A stretch of 49,878 nt of DNA from Lutibacter sp. (GCF_013139515.1 NZ_WTAR01000078.1:1-49878), one strand, 5' to 3'. Positions 18,700 to 27,611 are shown, numbered from the stretch's first letter. Translations and numbers: made by a program. The notes: a model not told the origin generated them from the sequence alone.

Positions 18700-19761
18700 A
18701 TGGAAGAAAAATTAATGTCGAAGAAAAAACCGGCATACCCAATTAATCAACGATTGTATGATTATTTGACTGAATATCACAGAAATATTAAAATTCCTGT
18801 TTTTTATGATGATTTGCTTCGCTTTGTAGGAGCCGTAGAAGTATATGATAAAAATGGAGAAGACACCTTATGGATTAGAGTGTATTACGCCGAACATGAA
18901 CGTGAAGAAATTGATTTAAGCTTAAAACGGATGTATTTAATTTTACATGGAGATGGAAGCGAAGATTCTTTACCTTTTTTAACTGTTGATGGGATTGACT
19001 ATTGCACTTTTGGAAATTCTAAACCCTTTAGAGTTAAAATTAGAAATATTTTAAATGACAATCATACGTATTTGTATATTAAAAAAGCGGATGCTTCTAG
19101 AGTTTACGGATTGGAATTAGAACACATATTATCACCCAACAACATTAATTTTTTAGTTTATAAAGACACTTTAATTGAAGAACATGTGTTAGGTGTACCT
19201 GGTGATCAGTTTTTAATTGAAAATATGGATATGGTTTCAGTTAGAGGTAAAAAAAGATTATCAAAAGAGTTTGTAAAATTTAATGAACGGTGTATGATTC
19301 GTTTGTTAGGTGATATGCGTTCTTATAATTATGTAATTGTAGCTTCTTATGATTTTGACCAAGTTGAATATAGGATTAGAGCTATGGATTTTGATCAGCA
19401 ATGTTTTGAAGGGAATTTAAAGGTATATTATCCTCAGTTTTTTAAAGAAAACTACCCGTTTGTTAAAATGGTTTCAGAAAATTTACAAGAAGAATCTATT
19501 GAGCAATATAAAAAAGAAGAACGTTCAGCAATTGCAAGAAGATTAAAAGGTTCTCAGGATAGAATAAATGCCTTAATGGAGTGTATGATTAATGATGAAA
19601 TTTCTACTCCTGAAAAAATTCACCAACTTAAAATGGATTTGCATAATTACACAAAAGATAAAAATTTTAAAGCTTGTAAATCCATGGGCGAAATTTTAGA
19701 AGTTGCTTTTAGTTTTGTAACCAGAAATTATGAAAACGTAAATACGTATATAATTAATTAG
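18700..19761 (+). CDS. conserved flavobacterial protein of unknown function
   Basis: I do not recognise a named domain. I chose ATG 18700 (MEEKLMSKKK, 353 residues) over an in-frame TTG 6 nt earlier. There is no signal peptide or membrane segment, so it should be cytoplasmic. The first 250 residues alternate short strands and charged turns and contain two near-parallel phrases (VASYDFDQVEYRIRAMDFDQ and the earlier IRVYYAEHEREEI). The last 90 are helical and rich in Lys and Glu (EQYKKEERSAIARRLKG), possibly a coiled coil. It stands alone, diverging from the ABC exporter and followed by a T9SS protein gene with its own promoter. No function is proposed. Confidence 0.7.
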   Translation: MEEKLMSKKKPAYPINQRLYDYLTEYHRNIKIPVFYDDLLRFVGAVEVYDKNGEDTLWIRVYYAEHEREEIDLSLKRMYLILHGDGSEDSLPFLTVDGIDYCTFGNSKPFRVKIRNILNDNHTYLYIKKADASRVYGLELEHILSPNNINFLVYKDTLIEEHVLGVPGDQFLIENMDMVSVRGKKRLSKEFVKFNERCMIRLLGDMRSYNYVIVASYDFDQVEYRIRAMDFDQQCFEGNLKVYYPQFFKENYPFVKMVSENLQEESIEQYKKEERSAIARRLKGSQDRINALMECMINDEISTPEKIHQLKMDLHNYTKDKNFKACKSMGEILEVAFSFVTRNYENVNTYIIN

Positions 19762-19780
19762 AATTTTCATAAAATTTAGT

Positions 19781-19811
19781 TTGAAGAATGATATAAATAA
19801 TTTAATATTTG
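19781..19811 (+). promoter_or_regulatory. promoter of the T9SS type A gene
   Basis: TTG at 19781-19783 is followed after exactly 20 nt by AATATTTG (19804-19811). The spacing and seven of the eight -7 positions match the Bacteroidota consensus TTG-N19-21-TAnnTTTG. The leader to ATG 19845 is 33 nt and holds a tandem repeat. Confidence 0.5.
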
Positions 19812-19812
19812 C

Positions 19813-19844
19813 ATGAACCTATAACCCCATAAACCTATAACTCC
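19813..19844 (+). repeat. two tandem 16-bp repeats ending at the start codon
   Basis: ATGAACCTATAACCCC (19813-19828) is followed directly by ATAAACCTATAACTCC (19829-19844), with 14 of 16 positions identical. A third unit would begin with the ATG start codon at 19845. The first copy also begins with ATG, but that frame stops at its fourth codon. Confidence 0.6.
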
Positions 19845-22800
19845 ATGAGAAAGATACTATTTTTTTCAATTTTTTCAATTTTTTATTATACATCAAATGC
19901 TCAATTTAATGATAACGCGCCTTGGCATCAGAAAAATGTCGAAAACAAAGGGTCTAATACGAAAATTGATAAATTATCATTACCTCAACTTTCTTTAGAA
20001 TTCAATAAATATTGGGAAGGAAAAGATTACAACACAAAAGGTAGTGGTTATAAGCCTTTTAAGCGTTGGGAAGAATATTGGAAGCATTATACAGATAAAG
20101 ATGGGTATTTACCTTCCAAAGAGTATTTATGGAAAACTTGGGAAAACCATATTAATTTTGGAATAGAAGGTGGAACAGACATAAGTAATTGGGAATCCTT
20201 TGGCCCTAAAACAATAATTAACAATAAAACCTCTACGGCAAATTTAGGTCGTGTGAATGTAATTGTTCCTGATCCAAATAATGAAAATATTATTTATGTT
20301 GGAACACCAGCTGGTGGAATTTGGAAATCAATTGACAAAGGTCAAAATTGGATTCCTTTATCAGATGAATTGCCACAAATAGGAGTATCTGGTATTGTAA
20401 TTGATCCTAATAATTCTGCAATAATTTATATAGCTACTGGAGATGATGATGCATCTGATACTGAAAGTGCAGGTGTATTTAAATCTGTAGATGGTGGTAC
20501 AACTTGGGTTCAAACAGGTTTAAATCCTAGTAATTCACCAAATTCTATGAATGATATTTATATGCATCCAAGTGATTCTAATATTTTATGGGTAGCAACA
20601 AGTGCTGGATTGTATAAAACAATAGATGGTGGTAATAATTGGTCTAACAATCAAATAGGAAATATTAAAGATCTTAAAATTAAACCAGGAGACCCAACTA
20701 CAATTTATGTAGTAACGGTTGATAAATTTTATAAGTCTATTGATGGAGGAGATTCTTTCATTCAAAAAAATGTGGGACTTCCTGTTTCTTCGGGTAGGTT
20801 TGTAATTGATGTTACATCAGCAAATGCTGAATATATTTATGTGTTAAGTTCAGCAACTTCCAATGAATATCAAGGGATTTATAAATCTGTTGATAGTGGT
20901 GAAACATTTACAAAATCATTAAATGAAACCGATATATTAGAAAATACTCAGGCTTGGTATGATTTAGCTTTGGCAGTTTCTGATCAAAACCCAGATGAAG
21001 TATATGTAGGATGTTTAAATATTTGGAAATCTACCAATGGAGCAGATTCGTTCTCTAAATTAAATAACTGGTATCAACATGACGAAGCTTTTACACATGC
21101 AGATATTCACTATTTAAGATTTTTTAATAATGAATTATTTGCTGGTACTGATGGTGGTTTTTATAAAAGTGAGGATGAAGGGATAACATTTCAAGATTAT
21201 ACACAAGGAATGCAAATTGGTCAGTTTTATAGAATTTCAGTTTCTAAAAGAAATGCTTCAAAAATGGCAGGAGGATTGCAAGATAATGGAGGGTTTGGTT
21301 TAACAGAGAGTAAAGAATGGAATAATTATCATGGGGGTGATGGTATGGATAATGCTGTGCATCCTAATAACGAAAACATATACTACGGTTTTACTCAATA
21401 CGGAGGCTCATTAAATGTAACTACGGATGCTGGGATGTCTCAAAATTCAAGTTTTTCAGGCCCTGAAGATGGAAATTGGGTAACACCAATGAAAATTAAT
21501 AAAGAAGGTGAATTATATGCGGGATATGGTAGTGTTTATCACTTTACAGGAGATTCATTTGTTAAAATTTCACAAAATTTTGAAGCTTTAATAGATGTAT
21601 TAGAGATTGATAAATTAAATTCTGATAATATGTATGTTGGTGTAAATAATAAATTTCATGCAAGTATTAATAGAGCCCAAAATTTTGAAGAAAGATATAC
21701 TTTTTCCTCAAATATCAATGCTATTGAAGTTCATAATGAAAATAGTGATATTATTTATGTTTGTACTTCAGGCTTTGGAGCTAGAGGGGTTTTTAAATCG
21801 GAAGATAGAGGTCTTACTTTTATTGATATTACATATAATTTACCAACAGACCAAGCGTATTTTGATGTTGCCCATCAAGGAAGACATTCTGAAAATCCAA
21901 TATATGTAGGTACAAGCTTAGGCGTATTTCGTTTAGATAATACGATTAATGAATGGAAACCATTTTTTAATAACCTACCAAATGTACCTGTAAGAGATTT
22001 AGAAATATCATTAGATGATGCAAAAATAACTGCAGCAACTTACGGAAGAGGTGTTTGGCAGTCTAATTTAACAGTAGAGTTACCAGATTCAGATATTAGA
22101 TTACTAAGTATAGATGTTCCAAACGCAGATATTATTTTTTGTGAAAATGAATTTTCTATTCAGTTAAATGTTGAAAATAAAGGTTTAACTCCTATTAATT
22201 TAGTTGATGTAACTTATAAAATTAATGGAGTTGAAGACACTTCTCAATGGAGCGGTTTAATAAATCCCCAAGAGAAAAAAATAATTATCATTGAAAATTT
22301 AACAGCTACTTTTGGAATTCAAAATATTGAAATAAGTATAAGCACTCCAAATGATGCCCATTCAGATAATAATTTTTTAAGTACTTATATAGTACAAAAT
22401 TCCTCTGGAATAAGTGGTTTTGTTAATGATTTTGAAGTAGATAATGAATTGTTGACTTATAATGATGGAGAGTTAACTAAAAGTATTTGGAAAAGAGGTA
22501 TACCAACAGGAACTTTATTAAAAAATGCAACTTCAGGCACAAATGTATATGGAACTAATTTATCTGGAAACCATGCTGACTCAACAAAAGGCTACTTATA
22601 TTCAGGTTGTTTTGATTTGTCATCAATACTTTCACCTAAATTTAAGTTTAATATGGCTTATGATCTAGAGGAGAATTGGGATATTATTTATGTAGAATAT
22701 TCTTTAAATAATGGAAGTTCATGGCAAGTTTTAGGAACCTCAGTTTCTCCAAACTGGTATAATAGTAACCGTACCAATGCTACTTCAGGAGGTTCAAATG

Positions 22801-23912
22801 ATTGTCAAAATTGTCCTGGAGCACAATGGACTGGCACAAATGCAACTATGACGGAATATTCTTATGAATTAACTTCATTAGCTACCGAAACAAATGTTAT
22901 ATTTAGGTTTGTTTTTCATTCAGATCAATCTGTTAATCAAGAAGGTGTTATTATAGATGATTTTACAATAGTTGGTTTTGGTGATACTGATGGTGATGGA
23001 AAAAGTGATGATATTGATAACTGCCCAGGAATATCAAATGCAGATCAAGCAGATTTTGATTCTGATGGAAAAGGTGATGTTTGTGATGATGACATTGATG
23101 GAGATGGTGTGTTAAATGTAAATGATAACTGTAATGAAACACCAATAGGATCAACTGTAGATGTTAATGGCTGTGAAATATTTACACTACCAGCAACTAA
23201 TTTTCAACTTCAATTAAATTCAGAAACATGTAGATCAAATAATAATGGATCAATTGTTATAACTGCAGTTGAAAATTTAAATTATACAGCAGAACTTTCT
23301 GGAAATGGAGTTTCAAAATCTAATCAATTTACTTCAACAACAAACTTTAATGATTTATCTGCCGGACAATACACAGTTTGTATAACTGTTGAAAATCAAA
23401 ACGATTTTGAAATTTGCTTTAATGCGAGTATTACTGAGCCTGATGATTTATCTGCTTTTTCTAAGGTTGATACAAAATCTAAAACAGCTAGAGTATCTTT
23501 AAAAGGAGCTGAAAAATATTATGTAACATTAAATGGCGAAGTTTTTACAACTACGGATAATTTTATTGATTTAAATTTAAAACTGGGTGTTAATGAATTA
23601 AAAATTAATACCGATGTTTTATGTCAAGGTGTACATAAAGAAACTTTAATTGTTCCATTTGAAAATTTAGTTGCCTATCCTAACCCTTTAAAACAAGGGC
23701 AAAATTTATTAATAGCTACTGGTACAATTGATGATGAGGTTGTATCAATCTCTGTTTATTCTACTTTGGGAAGTAAACTTTTTTCAAAAGCATATGTAAA
23801 TAATAATCAAAGGTTAATTGAAGTTGAAATGAAACACATTCCAAAAGGTGTTTATTTATTAAAATTAGAAAGTAAAGAAGTAACTAAAAGTTATACTATA
23901 ATTATTGAATAA
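19845..23912 (+). CDS. T9SS type A secreted protein with Asp-box propeller and thrombospondin-3 repeats
   Basis: This secreted protein of 1355 residues has a signal peptide (MRKILFFSIFSIFYYTSNAQ). Its N-terminal half has at least eight Asp-box motifs (KSIDKGQNW, KSVDGGTTW, KTIDGGNNW, KSIDGGDSF, KSVDSGETF, KSTNGADSF, KSEDEGITF, KSEDRGLTF), as in sortilin/VPS10 and GH74-like propellers. The middle part is beta-rich. Calcium-binding thrombospondin-type-3 loops lie at about 1045-1110 (DTDGDGKSDDIDNCPG). The last 82 residues (NLVAYPNPLKQGQNL onward) form a T9SS type A sorting domain. That domain is usually removed on export, leaving the protein lipid-anchored or free. The stop codon region overlaps the spacing of the next gene (ATG 23914), so the two are coupled. 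Glycan or protein binding is likelier than catalysis, since no active site could be picked out. Confidence 0.88.
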   Translation: MRKILFFSIFSIFYYTSNAQFNDNAPWHQKNVENKGSNTKIDKLSLPQLSLEFNKYWEGKDYNTKGSGYKPFKRWEEYWKHYTDKDGYLPSKEYLWKTWENHINFGIEGGTDISNWESFGPKTIINNKTSTANLGRVNVIVPDPNNENIIYVGTPAGGIWKSIDKGQNWIPLSDELPQIGVSGIVIDPNNSAIIYIATGDDDASDTESAGVFKSVDGGTTWVQTGLNPSNSPNSMNDIYMHPSDSNILWVATSAGLYKTIDGGNNWSNNQIGNIKDLKIKPGDPTTIYVVTVDKFYKSIDGGDSFIQKNVGLPVSSGRFVIDVTSANAEYIYVLSSATSNEYQGIYKSVDSGETFTKSLNETDILENTQAWYDLALAVSDQNPDEVYVGCLNIWKSTNGADSFSKLNNWYQHDEAFTHADIHYLRFFNNELFAGTDGGFYKSEDEGITFQDYTQGMQIGQFYRISVSKRNASKMAGGLQDNGGFGLTESKEWNNYHGGDGMDNAVHPNNENIYYGFTQYGGSLNVTTDAGMSQNSSFSGPEDGNWVTPMKINKEGELYAGYGSVYHFTGDSFVKISQNFEALIDVLEIDKLNSDNMYVGVNNKFHASINRAQNFEERYTFSSNINAIEVHNENSDIIYVCTSGFGARGVFKSEDRGLTFIDITYNLPTDQAYFDVAHQGRHSENPIYVGTSLGVFRLDNTINEWKPFFNNLPNVPVRDLEISLDDAKITAATYGRGVWQSNLTVELPDSDIRLLSIDVPNADIIFCENEFSIQLNVENKGLTPINLVDVTYKINGVEDTSQWSGLINPQEKKIIIIENLTATFGIQNIEISISTPNDAHSDNNFLSTYIVQNSSGISGFVNDFEVDNELLTYNDGELTKSIWKRGIPTGTLLKNATSGTNVYGTNLSGNHADSTKGYLYSGCFDLSSILSPKFKFNMAYDLEENWDIIYVEYSLNNGSSWQVLGTSVSPNWYNSNRTNATSGGSNDCQNCPGAQWTGTNATMTEYSYELTSLATETNVIFRFVFHSDQSVNQEGVIIDDFTIVGFGDTDGDGKSDDIDNCPGISNADQADFDSDGKGDVCDDDIDGDGVLNVNDNCNETPIGSTVDVNGCEIFTLPATNFQLQLNSETCRSNNNGSIVITAVENLNYTAELSGNGVSKSNQFTSTTNFNDLSAGQYTVCITVENQNDFEICFNASITEPDDLSAFSKVDTKSKTARVSLKGAEKYYVTLNGEVFTTTDNFIDLNLKLGVNELKINTDVLCQGVHKETLIVPFENLVAYPNPLKQGQNLLIATGTIDDEVVSISVYSTLGSKLFSKAYVNNNQRLIEVEMKHIPKGVYLLKLESKEVTKSYTIIIE

Positions 23913-23913
23913 T

Positions 23914-24618
23914 ATGAACAAAATTAAATATATATTAAGCATTGCCTTTATAATTCCTTTTTTAAGTTGTGGAGGCGGAGGAGATGATGAACCAATAACT
24001 CCAGACCCACCAGTTATTGTTAATCCATCAGCAGCCGTATTGGTTTTTCCAGATAATGATGAAGAGTGTAATTCAGGAATAAGTATGAATACTACACAAA
24101 GCAAGGTTAATTTTAATTGGGATGAAGCAGCTAACGCCTCTTCATACACAGTAGTAGTTGAAAATTTATTAACCAATGTTGAATTTTTAACAAATTCTAC
24201 GGTTAATCAAGTTGATATAATTATTCAAAAAAGTACTCCTTATAAATGGTGGGTAATTTCAAAAGCTACAGGAACTATAGAAACTGCAACAAGTACTGTT
24301 TGGAAATTTTATAATTCAGGGGATGCTATCCAAACTTATGCACCGTTTCCAGCTGAAATTTCAAGTCCAGTTATGGGAGCAACCGTTAATGGAACAACTG
24401 TAAATTTAGAATGGGTAGGAAGTGATGTTGATAATGATATTAAGGAATATGATGTGTATTTAGATAATGTAGATCCACCTACAACAATGATTGAAACAGT
24501 AACCTTACAAAATGTTAGTAAAGAAGTGAGTACAAATACATATTATTGGAAAGTGCTTACCCGTGATGATGAAGGCAATACTTCTAATTCTCAAGTATTT
24601 CAATTTAGAGTGGAATAA
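23914..24618 (+). CDS. exported lipoprotein with fibronectin-type-III-like domains
   Basis: I set the start at ATG 23914 (MNKIKYILSIAF), one base after the preceding stop codon, rather than an upstream TTG inside the previous gene. The signal peptide ends in lipobox F-L-S-C with Cys19 followed by GGGGDDE. An acidic stretch shortly after the lipidated Cys is a known surface-export signal in Bacteroidota, so surface exposure is plausible. The remaining 215 residues have two beta-rich repeats of fibronectin-III character (FNWDEAANASSYTVVVEN; VNLEWVGSDVDNDIKEYDVYLD). Immediate proximity to the T9SS type A propeller gene suggests the two proteins act together at the cell surface. A strong terminator follows. 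Confidence 0.8.
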   Translation: MNKIKYILSIAFIIPFLSCGGGGDDEPITPDPPVIVNPSAAVLVFPDNDEECNSGISMNTTQSKVNFNWDEAANASSYTVVVENLLTNVEFLTNSTVNQVDIIIQKSTPYKWWVISKATGTIETATSTVWKFYNSGDAIQTYAPFPAEISSPVMGATVNGTTVNLEWVGSDVDNDIKEYDVYLDNVDPPTTMIETVTLQNVSKEVSTNTYYWKVLTRDDEGNTSNSQVFQFRVE

Positions 24619-24630
24619 TCAATAAAAAAT

Positions 24631-24660
24631 AAAAAAACGATCATTAATGATCGTTTTTTT
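24631..24660. terminator. bidirectional rho-independent terminator
   Basis: This is a perfect 30-nt palindrome. The arms ACGATCAT and ATGATCGT flank TA, with seven A on one side and seven T on the other. It lies between the ends of two convergent genes (24618 and 24683), so it can stop transcription from both sides. Confidence 0.9.
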
Positions 24661-24682
24661 ATTTTTTGAGTTTAGTTTAACT

Positions 24683-25183
24683 TCAATAATTATCGAAGTC
24701 AAAATCATCAATATTTTCTAAATCGCTTTCATCATCAAAAGCGTCAAAGTTATCAGACGTTTTTTCTGATTTAAACTCTTTTTCAGGAGCTTCGTCTGGT
24801 ACATCTCCAAATGAAAGTGCTATTTTAGGTAAGTTAGTTTCTGTGGTTGTAATAATTTCAGATAATTCAACAAAAAATGACCACATAGCCATAAAATCAT
24901 ACACATAAATTAATTTATCTGTAGTTTTTTTAAATACTTGAGAAACTGTAAAATTATTCATGATTATTGCGTCTCCATTTTCAGACATGTCAAACAAAGG
25001 AATTTCTTCACCTTGTTCCCAAGTGTCATCAGTTTGGTAAAAAGAAGCCATTTCTTGCCCTTTAAAACCAAATGCTTTTGCAATGGTAAAATGCAATTCT
25101 TCTAAACTAATAGTTTCTGCAACAATTAAATCTCTAATTACATCAGCTTTAACATCTAAAATAATTCTTATTCGGTACGCCAT
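24683..25183 (-). CDS. pRiA4b ORF-3-like domain protein
   Basis: This cytoplasmic protein of 166 residues has the fold family named after plasmid pRiA4b ORF-3: strand-rich N-terminus YRIRIILD, then ISLEELHFTIAKAFGF and the conserved F-Y-Q-T-D-D-x-W segment (about 49-55), and YVYDFMAMWSFFVEL. The last 35 residues are very acidic (DESDLENIDDFDFDNY) and probably unstructured. Despite the family name there is no plasmid or transposon sequence nearby; such genes are ordinary chromosomal genes in Flavobacteria. The biochemical role is unknown. It has its own promoter element and ends against the bidirectional terminator. Confidence 0.8.
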   Translation of the reverse strand: MAYRIRIILDVKADVIRDLIVAETISLEELHFTIAKAFGFKGQEMASFYQTDDTWEQGEEIPLFDMSENGDAIIMNNFTVSQVFKKTTDKLIYVYDFMAMWSFFVELSEIITTTETNLPKIALSFGDVPDEAPEKEFKSEKTSDNFDAFDDESDLENIDDFDFDNY

Positions 25184-25205
25184 TTTATAAATTACAATTA
25201 ATTTG

Positions 25206-25213
25206 CAAAGGTA
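25206..25213 (-). promoter_or_regulatory. -7 promoter element of the pRiA4b-like gene
   Basis: The minus strand reads TACCTTTG, fitting TAnnTTTG, and ends 22 nt before the start at 25183. Confidence 0.5.
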
Positions 25214-25234
25214 CTATTTAAAGTTTTAAATTCT

Positions 25235-25242
25235 TATTTTTA
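25235..25242 (+). promoter_or_regulatory. possible -7 element of the menaquinone cluster
   Basis: TATTTTTA differs from TAnnTTTG only in the last base and ends 17 nt before ATG 25260. The same octamer followed by C occurs before menB (40472-40479). It is a weak call in such AT-rich DNA. Confidence 0.25.
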
Positions 25243-25259
25243 CTGCCTAACAATTTTTT

Positions 25260-25676
25260 ATGAGTAAAAAGGAAGCAGTACTTCAATCGTTAAATAATAT
25301 GTGTGAAAACACATTAATGGAAACTTTAGAAATTAAATATGTAGATGTAGGTGAAGATTTTTTAGTTGCTACAATGCCAGTAAATTCAAGAGTTCATCAA
25401 CCAGATGGAATTTTAAATGGCGGCGCAACAATGGCTTTAGCTGAAAGTGTTGGAAGTCCAACTTCTATGTTAGCGATTGATACTGAGAGGTATAGTGTTC
25501 GTGGTATAGAGTTTTCAGCAAATCATTTGAGAAGTGTGAAAAGTGGATTGATAACTGCTACCGGAAAAATAATACATAAAGGTAAAACAATACATTTGGT
25601 TGAAATTAAGGTTGAAGATGAGAGAGGACGAGTAATTTCTTTATGTAAATTAACCAATTACATTTTGAAGAAGTAG
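25260..25676 (+). CDS. menI: hotdog-fold thioesterase, probable DHNA-CoA hydrolase
   Basis: Predicted to hydrolyse 1,4-dihydroxy-2-naphthoyl-CoA in menaquinone synthesis. The 138-residue protein is the usual length and follows E. coli MenI (YdiI) along its whole course: ATMPVNSRVHQPDG, MALAESVGS with the catalytic Glu62, and IEFSANHLRS. It stands two genes before menF, which supports the assignment. One difference stands out: the HGG motif of YdiI, whose His is part of the active site, reads NGG here (Asn53). The codon is AAT, one base from CAT. This may alter activity or may be tolerated, since other hotdog subfamilies use Asn nearby. A broader acyl-CoA thioesterase of the PaaI group is the alternative. 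Confidence 0.75.
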   Translation: MSKKEAVLQSLNNMCENTLMETLEIKYVDVGEDFLVATMPVNSRVHQPDGILNGGATMALAESVGSPTSMLAIDTERYSVRGIEFSANHLRSVKSGLITATGKIIHKGKTIHLVEIKVEDERGRVISLCKLTNYILKK

Positions 25677-25682
25677 AGTGGT

Positions 25683-26537
25683 ATGTTTAGAAAGCTTCTT
25701 AAAATTATTGGAATTATTTTTTTGCTACTTTTTACTGCATTAGTTATTTTATTTTATCGTTTTTCAACACCCAAATCAGACGAGAAAATTAGAAATGATT
25801 TTTCTGAAAGTAATAGCCAGGTTTATATTAGTAAAAATACATTTAAAGAGTTTGAATATAGAGTTTTAACAACTCAAAAAAAGATTGATACAACTTTACC
25901 AACAATTGTTTTTATTCATGGTTCAATAGGTTCAGCACTCGATTTTAAACACTATTTATTGGATTCAACATTAAATGAAAAGGCAAATTTAATTTCTTAC
26001 GATAGAGTTGGGTATGGATTAAAACATACTGGAGATGTACAAGAATCTATTGCTTTTGAAACTAAAATGTTAGAAGATTTAATTAATAATATAAATAAGA
26101 AAAATACAATTTTAGTTGGCTATTCTTATGGAGGACCAATAGCTTTGGCTTCTAATAATGAATATAAAAAAATTATCCTACTTGCTCCGGAAGTATATTC
26201 AGAAGTTGAACCAATGCCTTGGGTGCTTAACTTTTATAAATGGAAAGCAACAAGGTGGTTGTTGCCAAAAATTTGGAAAGCTGCATCAAAAGAGAAGTTA
26301 ACTCATAAATCAGATTTGTTGAAGTTTGAAACTTCTTGGAATGAAAATCCGTCAACAATTATAAGTATTCATGGAAATAAAGATTGGATTGTTCCGTTTA
26401 AAAATTCTTTATATTTAAAAGAAATTCTTCCACCAAAACAATATGATTTAGTAACTTTGAATAAAGCTGGACATGGATTAGTTTGGTCTCATTTTGAGGA
26501 GATTAAAAGTGTGTTAGTGCAACAATTAAATGAATAG
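25683..26537 (+). CDS. membrane-anchored alpha/beta hydrolase
   Basis: This protein of 284 residues has an N-terminal membrane segment (LLKIIGIIFLLLFTALVILF, about 5-24) and then an alpha/beta hydrolase fold. The oxyanion motif is FIHGSIGS, the nucleophile elbow GYSYGG contains Ser148, the acid is probably Asp234 in HGNKDWIVPF, and the base His264 is in KAGHGLVW. The triad is therefore complete. It lies between the MenI-like gene (6 nt away) and menF (3 nt away), so it is co-transcribed with menaquinone genes. It does not obviously resemble MenH, and the membrane anchor argues against that role. Its substrate is unknown, and a lipid or ester hydrolase is a reasonable guess. Confidence 0.8.
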   Translation: MFRKLLKIIGIIFLLLFTALVILFYRFSTPKSDEKIRNDFSESNSQVYISKNTFKEFEYRVLTTQKKIDTTLPTIVFIHGSIGSALDFKHYLLDSTLNEKANLISYDRVGYGLKHTGDVQESIAFETKMLEDLINNINKKNTILVGYSYGGPIALASNNEYKKIILLAPEVYSEVEPMPWVLNFYKWKATRWLLPKIWKAASKEKLTHKSDLLKFETSWNENPSTIISIHGNKDWIVPFKNSLYLKEILPPKQYDLVTLNKAGHGLVWSHFEEIKSVLVQQLNE

Positions 26538-26540
26538 AAA

Positions 26541-27611
26541 TTGCAGAAAGATTTAGTAACATTTTTTGATAAAATTGAGAGTTCTTATAACTCAAATCTT
26601 CCATTTGTGGTTTTCAGAAAACCCAATGAAGTAGAAATTACTGCGTATATTCAAAAAACTGAAGAATTATATTTTTTAAATTCATTTAAAGATCAAGGAT
26701 TTGTATTTTCTCCGTTTTATAAAAATGAAAAAAAAATACTTTTCCCAATTAAGAAATGTAACTTAATTACTGCAAAAACTTCAGAAGAATTTGTACTTGA
26801 TGAGAACTATAATAATTCAACTTTTAGAGTTATTTTTGATGAAAATTCAGAAGGAAATCATATTCAATTAGTTCAAAAAGGCATAAATTTCATTAATAGT
26901 AGTGCTACTAAAAAAGTGGTGTTGTCAAGAAAAGAAAAGGTTGAGTGTTCTAGTTTTGATAGTATAAATACATTAAAAAAAATGTTGAATAACTATAAAA
27001 ATGCTTTTGTGTATTTGTGGTTTCATCCAGCAGTTGGTTTATGGATGGGAGCAACTCCAGAACGGTTGATTAATGTTACTGATATTAAATTTAAAACAAT
27101 GGCTTTGGCTGGTACACAGTTGTTTAAAAACACTACCAATGTTGTTTGGAAAGAAAAGGAACAACAAGAACAGCAATTTGTTACCGATTATATCTTAGAT
27201 CAAATAAGAAATAGTATAAAAAACATTAAAATTTCTGAACCATATTCAGTTAGAGCAGGAAATTTAATTCATATAAGAACAGATATTTCAGGTGAATTAA
27301 AATCGGATAATTTATTGGAGCAATTAATACATTCATTACACCCAACACCTGCAGTTTGTGGTTTACCAAAAGAGAATGCAACTAAATTTATTGTAGAAAA
27401 TGAAAATTATAACAGAGCCTATTATTCTGGTTATTTAGGAGAGTTAAACATTGAAAATAATACGAATATTTTCGTGAATTTACGCTGTATGCAAGTTGAA
27501 AATAAGATAGCTTCAATTTATATTGGTGGTGGAATTACTGCAGAAAGTAATCCGAAAAAAGAATGGGAAGAAACAGTTTCAAAAGCTGAGGTTATGAAAA
27601 AGGTGTTGTAA
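26541..27611 (+). CDS. menF: isochorismate synthase (chorismate-binding enzyme)
   Basis: This enzyme converts chorismate to isochorismate, the entry step of menaquinone synthesis. The 356 residues contain the chorismate-binding-enzyme core in the second half: WMGATPERLI, TMALAGTQ, the conserved HPTPAVCGLPK, and GGGITAESNPKKEWEET near the end. The start must be TTG 26541: it is in the same frame as, and 3 nt after, the previous gene's stop TAG, and the first in-frame ATG is far too deep in the protein. menD follows 76 nt later behind its own promoter element. An anthranilate synthase or salicylate synthase is unlikely given the menD neighbour. Confidence 0.9.
   Translation: MQKDLVTFFDKIESSYNSNLPFVVFRKPNEVEITAYIQKTEELYFLNSFKDQGFVFSPFYKNEKKILFPIKKCNLITAKTSEEFVLDENYNNSTFRVIFDENSEGNHIQLVQKGINFINSSATKKVVLSRKEKVECSSFDSINTLKKMLNNYKNAFVYLWFHPAVGLWMGATPERLINVTDIKFKTMALAGTQLFKNTTNVVWKEKEQQEQQFVTDYILDQIRNSIKNIKISEPYSVRAGNLIHIRTDISGELKSDNLLEQLIHSLHPTPAVCGLPKENATKFIVENENYNRAYYSGYLGELNIENNTNIFVNLRCMQVENKIASIYIGGGITAESNPKKEWEETVSKAEVMKKVL

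Noticed and set aside
22963-23154. His-rich minus-strand frame
   Set aside because: It lies opposite the thrombospondin-3 loops of the T9SS type A gene; the His runs are antisense Asp/Gly codons.
24683-25183. Plasmid or transposon remnant suggested by the pRiA4b ORF-3 name
   Set aside because: No transposase, terminal repeats or target duplication nearby; the family is common on chromosomes.
25683-26537. MenH assignment for the alpha/beta hydrolase in the menaquinone cluster
   Set aside because: It has an N-terminal membrane anchor and no recognisable MenH-specific motifs; position alone is not enough.
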